Shown: positions 1 to 7,668, counted from the first letter of the stretch. The stretch: 14,395 bases of DNA from Alphaproteobacteria bacterium (GCA_015654715.1 JAATGK010000414.1:1-14395); one strand, 5' to 3'. Made by a program: numbers and translations. The notes: a model not told the origin generated them from the letters alone.

Positions 1-2973
1 ATGAGCTTCCTGAAAATCGGCGATCGCGCCGCCGGCGCCATCAAATCGGGCGGCACCACGCGCCGCGCCGCCAAAATGGTGATTGTCGACGTCGATCATC
101 CCGATATCGAAGCATTCATCGATTGGAAGGTGGTTGAAGAACAGAAGGTCGCCGCCATGGTGGCCGGTTCCAAGATCGCCGAAAAGCACCTGAAAGCCGT
201 GATGAAGGCCTGCGTGATGTGCCAGGGCTCGGGCGACGACTGCTTCGATCCCAAGAAGAACCCGGCGCTGCGCCGCGAGGTCAAAGCCGCGCGCAAGGAC
301 ATGATCCCCGATAATTTCATCGAGCGCGTCATCTCCTTCGCCAAGCAAGGCTTCAAGGACATCGAGTTCAAGACCTACGACACGGATTGGGATTCGGAAG
401 CCTATCTGTCGGTCTCGGGCCAGAATTCCAACAATTCGGTACGCGTCACCGACGAATTCCTGCACGCCGTCCAGAACGACGACGACTGGTATCTGACGGC
501 GCGGCGCGATGGCACGGTCGTGAAAACGGTCAAGGCGCGCGAGCTGTGGGATAAGATTTCCTATGCGGCGTGGGCCTGCGCCGATCCCGGCATCCAGTTC
601 CACACCACCATCAACGACTGGCACACCTGCCCGGCGGGCGGCGAAATCCACGCCTCCAATCCGTGCTCGGAATACATGTTCCTCGACGACACCGCCTGCA
701 ACCTCGCCTCGATCAATTTGATGGCGTTCGAGCGCGACCTCGACGGCAAGAAGGTGTTCGACGTTCCGGCGTTCCAGCACGCGGTCAAACTGTGGACCGT
801 GGTGCTCGAAATCTCGGTGATGATGGCGCAGTTCCCCTCCAAGGAAATCGCGCAGCGCTCCTATGACTACCGCACCTTAGGGCTCGGCTTTGCCAATATC
901 GGCGGCTATCTGATGAGCGCCGGCATCCCCTACGACAGCCGCGAAGGCCGCGCCATTGCCGGGGCGATCAGCGCCCTGATGACCGGCACGTCCTATGCGA
1001 CCAGCGCCGAGATGGCGAGCGAGCTGGGGCCGTTCGCGGAATATCGCGTCAACGCCGACTCCATGTTGCGCGTCATCCGCAACCATCGCCGCGCCGCGTA
1101 TGGCGAGACCACCGGTTACGAAGGCCTATCGATTCACCCCGTCCCGCTCGACTTGCCGGCGGTGCAGCAGCACGACCTCGCCCGCGCCGCCAAGCAGGCG
1201 TGGGACGACGCTTTGGTGGTCGGCGAAGAGTTCGGCTTCCGCAATGCGCAAGCGACCGTTCTCGCCCCGACCGGCACCATCGGCCTCGTCATGGATTGCG
1301 ACACCACCGGCGTCGAGCCTGACTTCGCGCTGGTGAAGTTCAAGAAGCTGGCGGGCGGCGGCTATTTCAAGATCATCAACCGCTGCGTTCCGGAAGCGCT
1401 GAAAACCCTCGGTTACGGCCAGAAGGAAATCGACGACATCGTCGCTTATGCGGTCGGTCACGGCACGCTGGAAGGTTTCAGCGGCGCTTTCAATTACGAC
1501 GCGCTCAGAGTCAAAGGCTTCGGCGAGGCGGAAATCGCCAAGATCGAAGCGGCCCTGGAATCGGCCTTCGACATTCGCTTCGTGTTCAACAAGTGGACGC
1601 TGGGCGAAGACTTCTGCACCGAAACGCTGAAGATCGACGCCGCCAGCCTGATGGCGCCCGACTTCGACATGATGAAGCATCTCGGCTTCAGCAAAGCCGA
1701 CATCGATACCGCCAACCTGTTCGTCTGCGGCGCCATGACCCTCGAAGGCGCCCCGCTGCTGAAGCCTGAGCATCTGCCGGTATTCGATTGCGCCAATCCG
1801 TGCGGGCGCATCGGCAAGCGGTCGCTGAGCGTCGAAGCCCACATCAAGATGATGGCGGCGGTGCAGCCGTTTATTTCGGGCGCGATTTCGAAGACCATCA
1901 ACATGCAGAACTCGGCCGGCGTGCGCGAATGCGGCGATGCCTACATCACAAGCTGGAAGCTGGGCCTCAAAGCCAACGCGCTTTATCGCGACGGCTCCAA
2001 ACTGAGCCAGCCGCTGGCCTCGGCGGTGTTCGATTTCGACGACGACGAAGACGAGGCGGTGGAAACGCTCGCTGCCGCGCCGGTCGCTCAGCGCACCGCC
2101 GTGATCGCCGAGCGCGTGGTCGAAAAGATCGTCGAGAAGATCGTGCGCGATCGCGAACGCGAGACCCTGCCCTCGCGCCGCAAAGGCTATACCCAGAAGG
2201 CGGTGGTCGGCGGCCACAAGGTCTACCTGCGCACCGGCGAATACGAAGACGGCCGTCCCGGCGAGATCTTCATCGACATGCACAAGGAAGGCGCCGCCTT
2301 CCGCAGCTTGATGAACAATTTCGCCATCGCGATCTCGATCGCGTTGCAATACGGCGTGCCGCTGGAAGAGTTCGTCGACGCCTTCACCTTCACCCGCTTC
2401 GAACCGGCGGGCATCGTGATCGGCAACGATTCGATCAAGAACGCCACCAGCGTTCTGGATTACATCTTCCGCGAATTGGCGGTGAGCTATCTCGGCCGCA
2501 ACGACCTTGCCCATGTGCCGCCGCATCACGACGAAGACCTCGGCGGCGGCGTCACCGAAGGCCAGCGCACGACCACGGTCAGCCGCACCACCTCGATCGG
2601 TTATGTCCGCGGCAATGTGCATCGCATCGGCGTGGTGCGCGGCAACGCGGCAACCGCAATGGTGGTCGAACCCGACGAGCACGAGCACGTCCATGTGCAC
2701 GCGGAGCTTCCGGAAGTCGCGACGGCGGTCGATCTGACCGAAATCGCCTCCAGCATCGAAGCCGAAATCGCCGCCAACCCGGTCGGCCAAACCGTGGCGG
2801 CGCTTGAGAGCAAGCTGAATGGTGCCAAGCCCGACGTTCATATCCGCCGCGCCGAAGCCCGCATGAAGGGCTACGAAGGCGATGCCTGCGGTACTTGCGG
2901 GAATTTCACCCTGGTGCGCAACGGCACCTGCATGAAGTGCAACACCTGCGGCTCGACCAGCGGCTGCAGCTGA
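1..2973 (+). CDS. nrdJ: Vitamin B12-dependent (class II) ribonucleotide reductase NrdJ, N-terminus outside window
   Basis: The enzyme reduces ribonucleotides to deoxyribonucleotides in the cytoplasm with an adenosylcobalamin-derived thiyl radical, needing no oxygen and no separate radical subunit. 990 residues are visible. The family is usually around 1,200 residues, so roughly the first 200 or more are missing, and the Met at base 1 is very probably internal: the conserved barrel is already under way at the [19 protein letters not shown] segment. The active-site stretch NPCSE gives N220, C222 and E224 (numbered from the window start), with a second cysteine, C233, 11 residues later; this is the radical Cys and redox partner spacing of class II enzymes. 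Residues 704-721 are a charged [14 protein letters not shown] linker. About 730-830 match the TSCPD domain. A His-rich stretch (H894, H896, H898, H900) follows. The tail has six cysteines (C963, C966, C977, C980, C983, C989), zinc-ribbon-like and probably used for re-reduction. Confidence 0.96.
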   Translation: MSFLKIGDRAAGAIKSGGTTRRAAKMVIVDVDHPDIEAFIDWKVVEEQKVAAMVAGSKIAEKHLKAVMKACVMCQGSGDDCFDPKKNPALRREVKAARKDMIPDNFIERVISFAKQGFKDIEFKTYDTDWDSEAYLSVSGQNSNNSVRVTDEFLHAVQNDDDWYLTARRDGTVVKTVKARELWDKISYAAWACADPGIQFHTTINDWHTCPAGGEIHASNPCSEYMFLDDTACNLASINLMAFERDLDGKKVFDVPAFQHAVKLWTVVLEISVMMAQFPSKEIAQRSYDYRTLGLGFANIGGYLMSAGIPYDSREGRAIAGAISALMTGTSYATSAEMASELGPFAEYRVNADSMLRVIRNHRRAAYGETTGYEGLSIHPVPLDLPAVQQHDLARAAKQAWDDALVVGEEFGFRNAQATVLAPTGTIGLVMDCDTTGVEPDFALVKFKKLAGGGYFKIINRCVPEALKTLGYGQKEIDDIVAYAVGHGTLEGFSGAFNYDALRVKGFGEAEIAKIEAALESAFDIRFVFNKWTLGEDFCTETLKIDAASLMAPDFDMMKHLGFSKADIDTANLFVCGAMTLEGAPLLKPEHLPVFDCANPCGRIGKRSLSVEAHIKMMAAVQPFISGAISKTINMQNSAGVRECGDAYITSWKLGLKANALYRDGSKLSQPLASAVFDFDDDEDEAVETLAAAPVAQRTAVIAERVVEKIVEKIVRDRERETLPSRRKGYTQKAVVGGHKVYLRTGEYEDGRPGEIFIDMHKEGAAFRSLMNNFAIAISIALQYGVPLEEFVDAFTFTRFEPAGIVIGNDSIKNATSVLDYIFRELAVSYLGRNDLAHVPPHHDEDLGGGVTEGQRTTTVSRTTSIGYVRGNVHRIGVVRGNAATAMVVEPDEHEHVHVHAELPEVATAVDLTEIASSIEAEIAANPVGQTVAALESKLNGAKPDVHIRRAEARMKGYEGDACGTCGNFTLVRNGTCMKCNTCGSTSGCS

Positions 2974-2974
2974 G

Positions 2975-3184
2975 ATGCCGACGATGGAAAAGGAAAACGG
3001 TGCGGTGCCTGTCTATTGGCGCGATGGCCCAGATGGACCAATTCTGGTGGACAAGGAAGAACACGTAGCTTCGCCGGTCGTGGGCTCGTTGCCACAACAG
3101 AAGCCCCCGAGAAGACCGAAAGGTGGGGACCGGCTGCGGAGAAAGTTGTGTTGCCCCAACCATCGATACTCTCGCCGCAAATAG
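2975..3184 (+). CDS. Doubtful short ORF after nrdJ, 69 aa
   Basis: An ATG two bases after the nrdJ stop opens 69 codons. The first half (VYWRDGPDGPILVDKEEHVA) reads like protein. The second half is Arg/Pro/Lys-rich and uses AGA, CGA, AAA and GTA codons that are uncommon in the neighbouring genes. No convincing Shine-Dalgarno lies before this ATG or before the second in-frame ATG at 2984. I do not recognise a family. It may be a translationally coupled small protein, or non-coding DNA that happens to be open. Weakly supported. Confidence 0.22.
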   Translation: MPTMEKENGAVPVYWRDGPDGPILVDKEEHVASPVVGSLPQQKPPRRPKGGDRLRRKLCCPNHRYSRRK

Positions 3185-3215
3185 GGGTGGCGTTTGAACA
3201 CGTTTTACTTTCGTC

Positions 3216-3238
3216 ATGGCCGGGCTTGACCCGGCCAT
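3216..3238. repeat. Palindromic repeat, copy A (GTCATGGCC family)
   Basis: Perfect 9-base arms ATGGCCGGG (3216-3224) and CCCGGCCAT (3230-3238) enclose the loop CTTGA. Flanks are cgtc on the left and ccag on the right. This type of short intergenic palindrome is widespread in alphaproteobacterial genomes and could fold as a hairpin in RNA. Copy B, about 80 bases away, is its reverse complement. Confidence 0.85.
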
Positions 3239-3316
3239 CCAGTTTTTGCGTCTGGGGAAAGTCGGAAGGTACGCACTGATAATTAAATACGGCGATGTGT
3301 CGGCGAGACCGCCTGG

Positions 3317-3339
3317 ATGGCCGGGTCAGGCCCGGCCAT
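3317..3339. repeat. Palindromic repeat, copy B, inverted relative to copy A
   Basis: Arms ATGGCCGGG (3317-3325) and CCCGGCCAT (3331-3339) enclose the loop TCAGG. With its flanks (ctgg left, gacg right) it is the reverse complement of copy A except for one loop base. A and B therefore form a head-to-head pair like a BIME. It lies 12 bases beyond the stop codon of the GIY-YIG gene, where its hairpin could protect or end that transcript; there is no T-tract. Confidence 0.85.
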
Positions 3340-3351
3340 GACGACCGAGAG

Positions 3352-3639
3352 CTAAAACAGTCCGTGATACAAATCCTGCCAATCGGGATTGGACTTCTCA
3401 ATCAGCGCCAGTTTCCATTTCCGTGGCCAGCGTTTGAGGCTCGTTTCGCGCTGAATCGCATCGACGACCAACGCCCATTCCTCGTGCCAGACCAGCATCG
3501 TCACACCGTATTTCTTGACGAACTCCGAACCGCGGCCCTCCTTGTGCTGCGTCACCCGCTCGATCAGGTTGCTCGTCACGCCGATGTAAAGCGTACCGTT
3601 GCGCTTGCTTGCCATGATGTAGACGAAGCCGGATCGCAC
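3352..3639 (-). CDS. Small GIY-YIG nuclease domain protein (UPF0213/URI-like)
   Basis: A 95-residue stand-alone GIY-YIG domain. The two strands of the name motif are FVYIM (residues 5-9) and LYIG (17-20). They are followed by R28, H32, a probable metal-binding E65 in QRETSLKRW, and the family-typical ending ALIEKSNPDWQDLY with N84. Members of the fold cut DNA by metal-dependent hydrolysis, but the cellular role of these single-domain bacterial proteins is not established. I chose the GTG at 3639 because GGAGG (3645-3649, complement) sits 5 bases upstream and the protein then begins right at the conserved domain. An ATG 36 bases further out (3675) lies inside palindrome C and would add a non-conserved leader. 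Palindromic repeats lie on both sides of the gene. The domain looks complete with no frameshift. Confidence 0.88.
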   Translation of the reverse strand: MRSGFVYIMASKRNGTLYIGVTSNLIERVTQHKEGRGSEFVKKYGVTMLVWHEEWALVVDAIQRETSLKRWPRKWKLALIEKSNPDWQDLYHGLF

Positions 3640-3644
3640 GATCG

Positions 3645-3649
3645 CCTCC
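3645..3649 (-). promoter_or_regulatory. Ribosome binding site deciding the GIY-YIG start
   Basis: GGAGG on the minus strand lies 5 bases before the GTG at 3639. It supports the GTG over the upstream ATG at 3675. Confidence 0.7.
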
Positions 3650-3667
3650 AGCACCAACAATACACTA

Positions 3668-3709
3668 CTCGTCATGGCCGGACTCGATGTTCAGCCCGGC
3701 CATGACGAG
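3668..3709. repeat. Palindromic repeat, copy C, 14-base arms
   Basis: Perfect 14-base arms CTCGTCATGGCCGG (3668-3681) and CCGGCCATGACGAG (3696-3709) enclose a 14-base loop. Both outer ends carry the GTCATGG edge, so this copy is symmetric where A and B are asymmetric. It looks like two GTCATGGCC half-elements joined head to head. It sits between the 55-residue gene and the GIY-YIG gene and could act as a hairpin between their transcripts. Confidence 0.85.
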
Positions 3710-3738
3710 GTGGGGAATGGGCGTTACGGCGTGCGCAA

Positions 3739-3906
3739 TCAGGCGGTGATGTTGACTTTCGTGCCGACGCCCTTGGCCAATGATGTCGGCGGTGCGGTCA
3801 CGGCGTTGTTGTCCTTTTCGCCGTCGCGATCCGGTCCGGATTCTTTGGCTTCCGGCAGGCGCAAGGGGGCGGCATTCGAGACTTGGGGAGTGCTGGCGAC
3901 CTGCAT
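3739..3906 (-). CDS. Small uncharacterised protein, 55 aa
   Basis: The ATG at 3906 is preceded by AGGAG (3913-3917, complement) with a 6-base spacer, a strong ribosome binding site. The frame runs 55 codons to TGA. The product starts MQVASTPQVSNAAPLRLPEA, has a polar, charged middle (KESGPDRDGEKDNN) and ends LAKGVGTKVNITA. It has no signal peptide, no membrane segment and no cysteine. The composition suggests a disordered protein with a short conserved-looking C-terminal tail. I have an impression of similar small proteins ending in a Gly-rich, Val/Ile-T-A tail in other alphaproteobacteria but cannot confirm it. No function is assigned. It is divergent from the pentapeptide gene. Confidence 0.62.
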   Translation of the reverse strand: MQVASTPQVSNAAPLRLPEAKESGPDRDGEKDNNAVTAPPTSLAKGVGTKVNITA

Positions 3907-3912
3907 GGGATA

Positions 3913-3917
3913 CTCCT
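3913..3917 (-). promoter_or_regulatory. Ribosome binding site of the 55-aa gene
   Basis: AGGAG on the minus strand, 6 bases before the ATG at 3906. It is the main reason for calling this short frame a gene. Confidence 0.65.
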
Positions 3918-3964
3918 GGCAATTTGCGACTTGGCGGCAAGTTACAAGGCATGTGTTAAGGCGT

Positions 3965-3979
3965 GAACAATAATTGTTC
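3965..3979. promoter_or_regulatory. 15-base palindrome, possible operator in a divergent promoter region
   Basis: GAACAATAATTGTTC is a perfect inverted repeat (7-base arms around a central A) in an AT-rich patch between two divergent genes (3906 and 4077). Its position and symmetry suit a dimeric regulator. On the minus strand its TTGTTC end could double as a -35 box, with TTGTAA 17 bases on. It does not fit the alphaproteobacterial LexA direct repeat GTTC-N7-GTTC. No regulator is identified. Confidence 0.35.
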
Positions 3980-4076
3980 TAATTTAGATTCGTGCATGGT
4001 TAAGCGGCATTGACCCTGTTGGGCGGCACGGGGCTTGCGGGAACCAGGGGGCCTGTCTCGGATCGGAACGCCTGTG

Positions 4077-4511
4077 ATGAAACTGATTGCCCTCGCCGCC
4101 TTTACCTTTGCGATGAGCACGATGCCGCCGGCTGCTGCCGCCCCGGCGACGGTGACGCCGGGGATGCGCTGCCCGCATTGCGATTTCGCCGGCGCCGATC
4201 TCTCCAACCAATGCGTCAAGGGCGGCAACCTCACCGGCGCCGATTTCGATCGCGCCAAGCTGGTGCTGGCGTGCATGAGCAAAGCCGATTTCCGTTCCGC
4301 ATCGTTCCGCGGCGCCGATCTGTCGGGCGCCAATCTGTCCTATTCCAAGCTGGACGATGCGGATTTGACGGATGCGATCTTCTCCGCCACGCAAGCGCGC
4401 GGCACCGATTTCTCCCACGCCAAAGGCCTCACCCAAGCGCAACTGAACGGCGCTTGCGGCGATGCCAAGACGCGCCTGCCTGCGGGCCTGACGGTCCCGA
4501 TGTGCGACTGA
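4077..4511 (+). CDS. Exported pentapeptide-repeat protein, 144 aa
   Basis: The ATG at 4077 gives a protein with a typical signal peptide (MKLIALAAFTFAMSTMPPAAAA, cleavage probably near residues 21-24), so it should act in the periplasm. The core at about residues 36-115 is built of pentapeptide repeats of the A(D/N)LSX type, such as GADLS, GANLS, DADLT and GTDFS, which fold as a right-handed beta-helix. Six cysteines lie outside the signal peptide (C32, C35, C46, C66, C127, C143), enough for disulfides; the first pair is CPHC. A TTG 42 bases upstream would place 14 residues before the signal peptide and is rejected. No strong Shine-Dalgarno is visible. Such proteins are usually binding or structural; no partner is known here. 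A terminator follows directly, so the gene is probably transcribed alone. Confidence 0.85.
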   Translation: MKLIALAAFTFAMSTMPPAAAAPATVTPGMRCPHCDFAGADLSNQCVKGGNLTGADFDRAKLVLACMSKADFRSASFRGADLSGANLSYSKLDDADLTDAIFSATQARGTDFSHAKGLTQAQLNGACGDAKTRLPAGLTVPMCD

Positions 4512-4561
4512 ATTCGCTGCGGATGACGCTCCGTAGCCATTGTGCCTCCGACCAGGCATGG

Positions 4562-4599
4562 CCCCGGTGACCGGACACCGCCGGGGTCTTTTCTTTTTT
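4562..4599 (+). terminator. Rho-independent terminator of the pentapeptide gene
   Basis: The stem CCCCGG (4562-4567) / CCGGGG (4581-4586) can be extended by TG/CA with a bulge and is followed by a T-rich tract (tcttttctttttt). It lies about 50 bases after the stop of the pentapeptide gene. The T-tract is on the plus strand only, so it serves that gene and not gcvPB. Confidence 0.8.
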
Positions 4600-4627
4600 C
4601 GCTCACGCGCGTGGTGCTCCGAGGGGG

Positions 4628-4659
4628 CGGCGGACGACCGCCGGGGCGCAGTCGCGCCC
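4628..4659. other. Two adjacent GC hairpins just beyond gcvPB
   Basis: CGGCGG-ACGA-CCGCCG (4628-4643) abuts GGGCGC-AGTC-GCGCCC (4644-4659). Both are perfect 6-base stems with 4-base loops. They start 13 bases beyond the gcvPB stop in the direction of gcvPB transcription. No T-tract follows on the minus strand, so they are more likely a 3'-end stabiliser or an imperfect terminator than a classical one. Confidence 0.5.
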
Positions 4660-4672
4660 TAGTTACTCGTTC

Positions 4673-6196
4673 CTACTCCGCCGCTTGTTTCAGGTCCGGC
4701 GCTTTCCATTTCAGCACCGGCTTGCGCGAGGCTGTGGTCTCATCCAGGCGACGGCGCGGGGCCAGATGCGGGGCGCCGTCGAAGCGCGCCGTCTTTCCCG
4801 CCTTCACCTCTTCGGCCATCGTGTGCAGCACATGAATGAAGCGGTCGAGGCTTTCCTTGGATTCGGATTCCGTCGGCTCGATCAGCATGGCGCCGTGAAC
4901 CACCAGCGGGAAATACATCGTCATCGGATGATAGCCCTCGTCGATCATCACTTTGGCAAAATCGAGCGTGGTGACGCCGGTATCGTGCAGCCAGGTGTCG
5001 TCGAACAAGGCTTCGTGCATGCAGGGGCCTTCGAACGGCGCGCTCATCACGTCTTTGAGCGAGGCCAGCACGTAATTCGCCGACAGCACCGCATCTTCCG
5101 ATGCCTGCCGGATGCCGTCGCCGCCGTGGCTCAGCATATAGGCGAGCGCGCGCACGAACATGCCGGTCTGGCCATGGAACGCCGCCATGCGGCCGAAGGG
5201 TTTGCTGCCTTGCGGCGCATCGCTTTTGTCTTCGATCAGACGGATAGCGCCGTTCTCCAACACCAGTAGCGGCAGCGGCGCGAAGGGCGCCAGGCGCTCC
5301 GACAACACCACCGGACCGGCACCGGGTCCGCCACCGCCATGCGGCGTCGAAAACGTCTTGTGCAGATTGATGTGCATCGCATCGACGCCGAGATCGCCCG
5401 GCTTCACGCGGCCGGCGATAGCGTTGAAATTGGCGCCGTCGCAATAGAAATAAGCGCCTGCCGCATGCACCAGCCGCGCAATCTCGCAGATGTCGCGCTC
5501 GAACAGGCCGCAGGTGTTGGGGTTGGTCAGCATGAAGGCGGCGACGTCGGTATCGAGCTTGGACCTCAGGCTATCGAGATCGACGCGGCCTTCCGGCGTC
5601 GCCTTGATCTCGTCGACGGTGAACCCGGCGAACGACGCGGAGGCGGGATTGGTGCCGTGCGCCGATTCCGGAATCAGCACGCGGGTGCGTTTCTCGCCGC
5701 GCGCTTCGATGGCGGCACGGATGGTGAGGATGCCGCAGAGCTCGCCATGCGCGCCCGCTTTCGGCGTCAGCGCCACCGCCGGCATGCCGGTCAGCGTCGT
5801 CAGCCAGTGCGCCAACTCGCGCATCAATGCCAGCGCGCCCTGTGCCGCCGACATTGGTGCCAGCGGATGCAAATCGGCAAAGCCCGGCAGCCGCGCCAGC
5901 TTCTCGCCCAGCCGCGGATTGTGCTTCATGGTGCAAGAGCCGAGCGGATAAAGTCCGGCATCGATGGCGTAGTTCATCCGCGACAGGCGCACGTAAAGGC
6001 GCACAACTTCGGGCTCGCTGAGGCCCGGCAGGCCGATTTTGCCTTTGCGGCGAAGCCCGCCGAGATGGGTGTCGCCGACCGTCACGTCGGGAAAATCGAC
6101 GCCGCATTTGCCGTCGCGGCCGATTTCGAAAATCAGCGGTTCTTCGTGATCGAGACCGCGATCACCGGAAATGGTGGGCAATTCGTTGGTGGTCAT
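4673..6196 (-). CDS. gcvPB: Glycine dehydrogenase (decarboxylating) subunit 2, P-protein beta chain
   Basis: This is the C-terminal half of the P-protein, encoded as a separate subunit. With GcvPA it decarboxylates glycine using pyridoxal phosphate and passes the aminomethyl group to lipoyl-GcvH. The 507 residues match the usual length of the split subunit. Conserved stretches include [20 protein letters not shown] (75-94), [12 protein letters not shown] (176-187), [10 protein letters not shown] (251-260) and [18 protein letters not shown] (275-292). K280 in the last is the expected PLP-binding lysine. The ATG at 6196 overlaps the gcvPA stop in ATGA and has GGAGGA 6 bases upstream. It is the last gene of the operon. 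Nothing suggests damage. Confidence 0.96.
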   Translation of the reverse strand: MTTNELPTISGDRGLDHEEPLIFEIGRDGKCGVDFPDVTVGDTHLGGLRRKGKIGLPGLSEPEVVRLYVRLSRMNYAIDAGLYPLGSCTMKHNPRLGEKLARLPGFADLHPLAPMSAAQGALALMRELAHWLTTLTGMPAVALTPKAGAHGELCGILTIRAAIEARGEKRTRVLIPESAHGTNPASASFAGFTVDEIKATPEGRVDLDSLRSKLDTDVAAFMLTNPNTCGLFERDICEIARLVHAAGAYFYCDGANFNAIAGRVKPGDLGVDAMHINLHKTFSTPHGGGGPGAGPVVLSERLAPFAPLPLLVLENGAIRLIEDKSDAPQGSKPFGRMAAFHGQTGMFVRALAYMLSHGGDGIRQASEDAVLSANYVLASLKDVMSAPFEGPCMHEALFDDTWLHDTGVTTLDFAKVMIDEGYHPMTMYFPLVVHGAMLIEPTESESKESLDRFIHVLHTMAEEVKAGKTARFDGAPHLAPRRRLDETTASRKPVLKWKAPDLKQAAE

Positions 6197-7524
6197 AGAA
6201 CTTCCTCCAGCGCGGTTGCGAACGCGGCGACGTCTTCGTCGGTGTTGGTTTCGGTGGCGGCGACAATGAGCAGATTATCGGCGTAGCCGAGACGCGAGGC
6301 GGGAACGCCCGCCAGAATGCCCTTGGCGGCCAAGGTTTCCACCACCTCGGCGGCGTTTCGCGGCAGCTTCAGCGTGAACTCGTTGAAGAACGATGGCGTG
6401 ATAAGTTCGACGCCGGGAATGGCATTCAGCTTGTCGGCCAATTCGACCGCCCGCGAATGATTGATCGCCGCGAGTTTGGTGAAGCCATCTTCGCCCAGAA
6501 GCGACAGATGGATCGTGAATGCCAGGGCACAGAGGCCGGAGTTGGTGCAGATGTTGCTCGTCGCCTTGTCGCGGCGGATGTGCTGCTCGCGGGTGGAAAG
6601 CGTCAGCACGAAACCGCGGCGGCCGTCGGCGTCCACCGTTTGTCCGGCGAGACGGCCGGGCATCTGACGGATGAATTTCTCGCGCACCGCAAACAGGCCG
6701 ACATAAGGCCCGCCGTAATTGAGACCGTTGCCGAGCGACTGGCCTTCCGCCACCACGATGTCGGCACCTTGCTCGCCCGGCGAGGCAATGAGACCGAGCG
6801 ACACGACTTCCGTCACTACGGCAATGAGCAGCGCGCCTTTGGCATGGGCGGCATCGGCAATCGGCTTCAAATCGCGCAAGAGGCCGAACACATCAGGGCT
6901 CTGCACCACAACACAAGCGGTGTCGGTGTCGATCAAAGGAAGGAGGTCTTCGGCACGGCCAGGGGACGCCATCGCCCGCTTGATGACGCCGTGTAAGTTG
7001 GCGACCGTCTCGACGGTTTCGACATAGTGCTTGTGCAAGCCGCCGGAAAGGATTGCCTTGCCCCGCTTGGTGACGCGCATCGCCATCAGCACCGCTTCGG
7101 CGGTCGCCGTGGAACCGTCGTAAAGCGAGGCGTTAGCGACGTCCATGCCGGTGAGCGCCGCAACCTGGGTCTGGAATTCGAACAGCGCCTGCAGCGTGCC
7201 CTGGCTGATTTCCGGCTGATACGGCGTGTAGGAGGTGAGGAACTCCGAACGCTGGATCAGATGATCCACCGTTGCCGGAATGTGATGCTTGTAAGCCCCG
7301 GCGCCGCAGAAGAACGGACCGTTGCCCGCGGCAACATTCTGAGCAGCAAACTTCGCGAGAATGCGCTCGACCTCGATCTCGCCCTTGGCAGTGGGGAGAT
7401 CAAAGGCGCCAAGCGGCGCCTCGGCCTCTTTCGGCACATCGCGGAACAGCGCATCCATGTCCGCGGCGCCGATTTTGGCGAGCATCGCGGAACGGTCGTC
7501 TGCGGTTAAGGGTAAGTAGCGCAT
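6193..7524 (-). CDS. gcvPA: Glycine dehydrogenase (decarboxylating) subunit 1, P-protein alpha chain
   Basis: This is the N-terminal half of the split P-protein, which forms the active enzyme with GcvPB. 443 residues is normal for the subunit. Recognisable family stretches are [46 protein letters not shown] near the start, then [14 protein letters not shown] and a [12 protein letters not shown] segment. Three start codons stand in a row (GTG 7530, ATG 7527, ATG 7524). The ATG at 7524 is preferred because GGGAG then lies 5 bases upstream, against 2 or none for the others. It overlaps gcvPB by 4 bases and is separated from gcvH by 144 bases containing two palindromes. Confidence 0.95.
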   Translation of the reverse strand: MRYLPLTADDRSAMLAKIGAADMDALFRDVPKEAEAPLGAFDLPTAKGEIEVERILAKFAAQNVAAGNGPFFCGAGAYKHHIPATVDHLIQRSEFLTSYTPYQPEISQGTLQALFEFQTQVAALTGMDVANASLYDGSTATAEAVLMAMRVTKRGKAILSGGLHKHYVETVETVANLHGVIKRAMASPGRAEDLLPLIDTDTACVVVQSPDVFGLLRDLKPIADAAHAKGALLIAVVTEVVSLGLIASPGEQGADIVVAEGQSLGNGLNYGGPYVGLFAVREKFIRQMPGRLAGQTVDADGRRGFVLTLSTREQHIRRDKATSNICTNSGLCALAFTIHLSLLGEDGFTKLAAINHSRAVELADKLNAIPGVELITPSFFNEFTLKLPRNAAEVVETLAAKGILAGVPASRLGYADNLLIVAATETNTDEDVAAFATALEEVL

Positions 7525-7542
7525 CATCACTCCCGATTGTCA

Positions 7543-7563
7543 TGGCCCGCCGAATGCGGGCCA
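7543..7563. repeat. Palindromic repeat D1 in the gcvH-gcvPA gap
   Basis: Arms TGGCCCGC (7543-7550) and GCGGGCCA (7556-7563) enclose the loop CGAAT. Outer flanks are tgtca on the left and cccagg on the right, the same edge logic as copies A and B but with a different core. It ends only 19 bases before the gcvPA start, so the hairpin lies just ahead of its ribosome binding site. Confidence 0.8.
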
Positions 7564-7636
7564 CCCAGGTGGCCTTGACGTGTCGGACGTCGGTTCACGC
7601 GGTGCATCACTATGTCAATCATTCAGATCCAACTGG

Positions 7637-7658
7637 ATGGCCCGCAATTGCGGGCCAT
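7637..7658. repeat. Palindromic repeat D2 in the gcvH-gcvPA gap
   Basis: ATGGCCCGCAATTGCGGGCCAT is a perfect 22-base palindrome with flanks ctgg (left) and gaca (right), inverted relative to D1. It lies 10 bases beyond the gcvH stop in the transcribed direction. As RNA it would fold into a GC-rich hairpin. There is no T-tract, so a stabilising or processing role is more likely than full termination. Confidence 0.85.
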
Positions 7659-7668
7659 GACACGTTGG

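Noticed and set aside
1..3. ATG at base 1 as the real nrdJ start
   Set aside because: The conserved catalytic barrel is already in progress at residue 5, and roughly 200 or more N-terminal residues of the family are absent. The Met is most likely internal.
1126..2841. A 571-codon open frame antisense to nrdJ
   Set aside because: It is the mirror of a strongly conserved gene in GC-rich DNA. Its translation is His/Asp/Arg-rich with no recognisable domain.
3216..3709. CRISPR array
   Set aside because: Repeats are few, are internally palindromic, occur in both orientations at irregular spacing, and no cas gene is nearby.
3674..3973. A plus-strand frame of about 99 codons across palindrome C and the 55-aa gene
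   Set aside because: It starts within the repeat and has no ribosome binding site. The opposite strand offers a better start with AGGAG at 6 bases.
3965..3979. SOS (LexA) box
   Set aside because: The alphaproteobacterial LexA site is a direct repeat, GTTC-N7-GTTC. This is an inverted repeat, and the neighbouring genes are not SOS genes.
5339..6286. A 315-codon frame on the plus strand opposite gcvPB
   Set aside because: It lies wholly antisense to a well-conserved gene, and its composition is typical of shadow frames (Ala/Arg/His-rich).
7618..7623. Internal promoter for gcvPA from a TTGACA on the minus strand
   Set aside because: I see no acceptable -10 hexamer 15-19 bases downstream.
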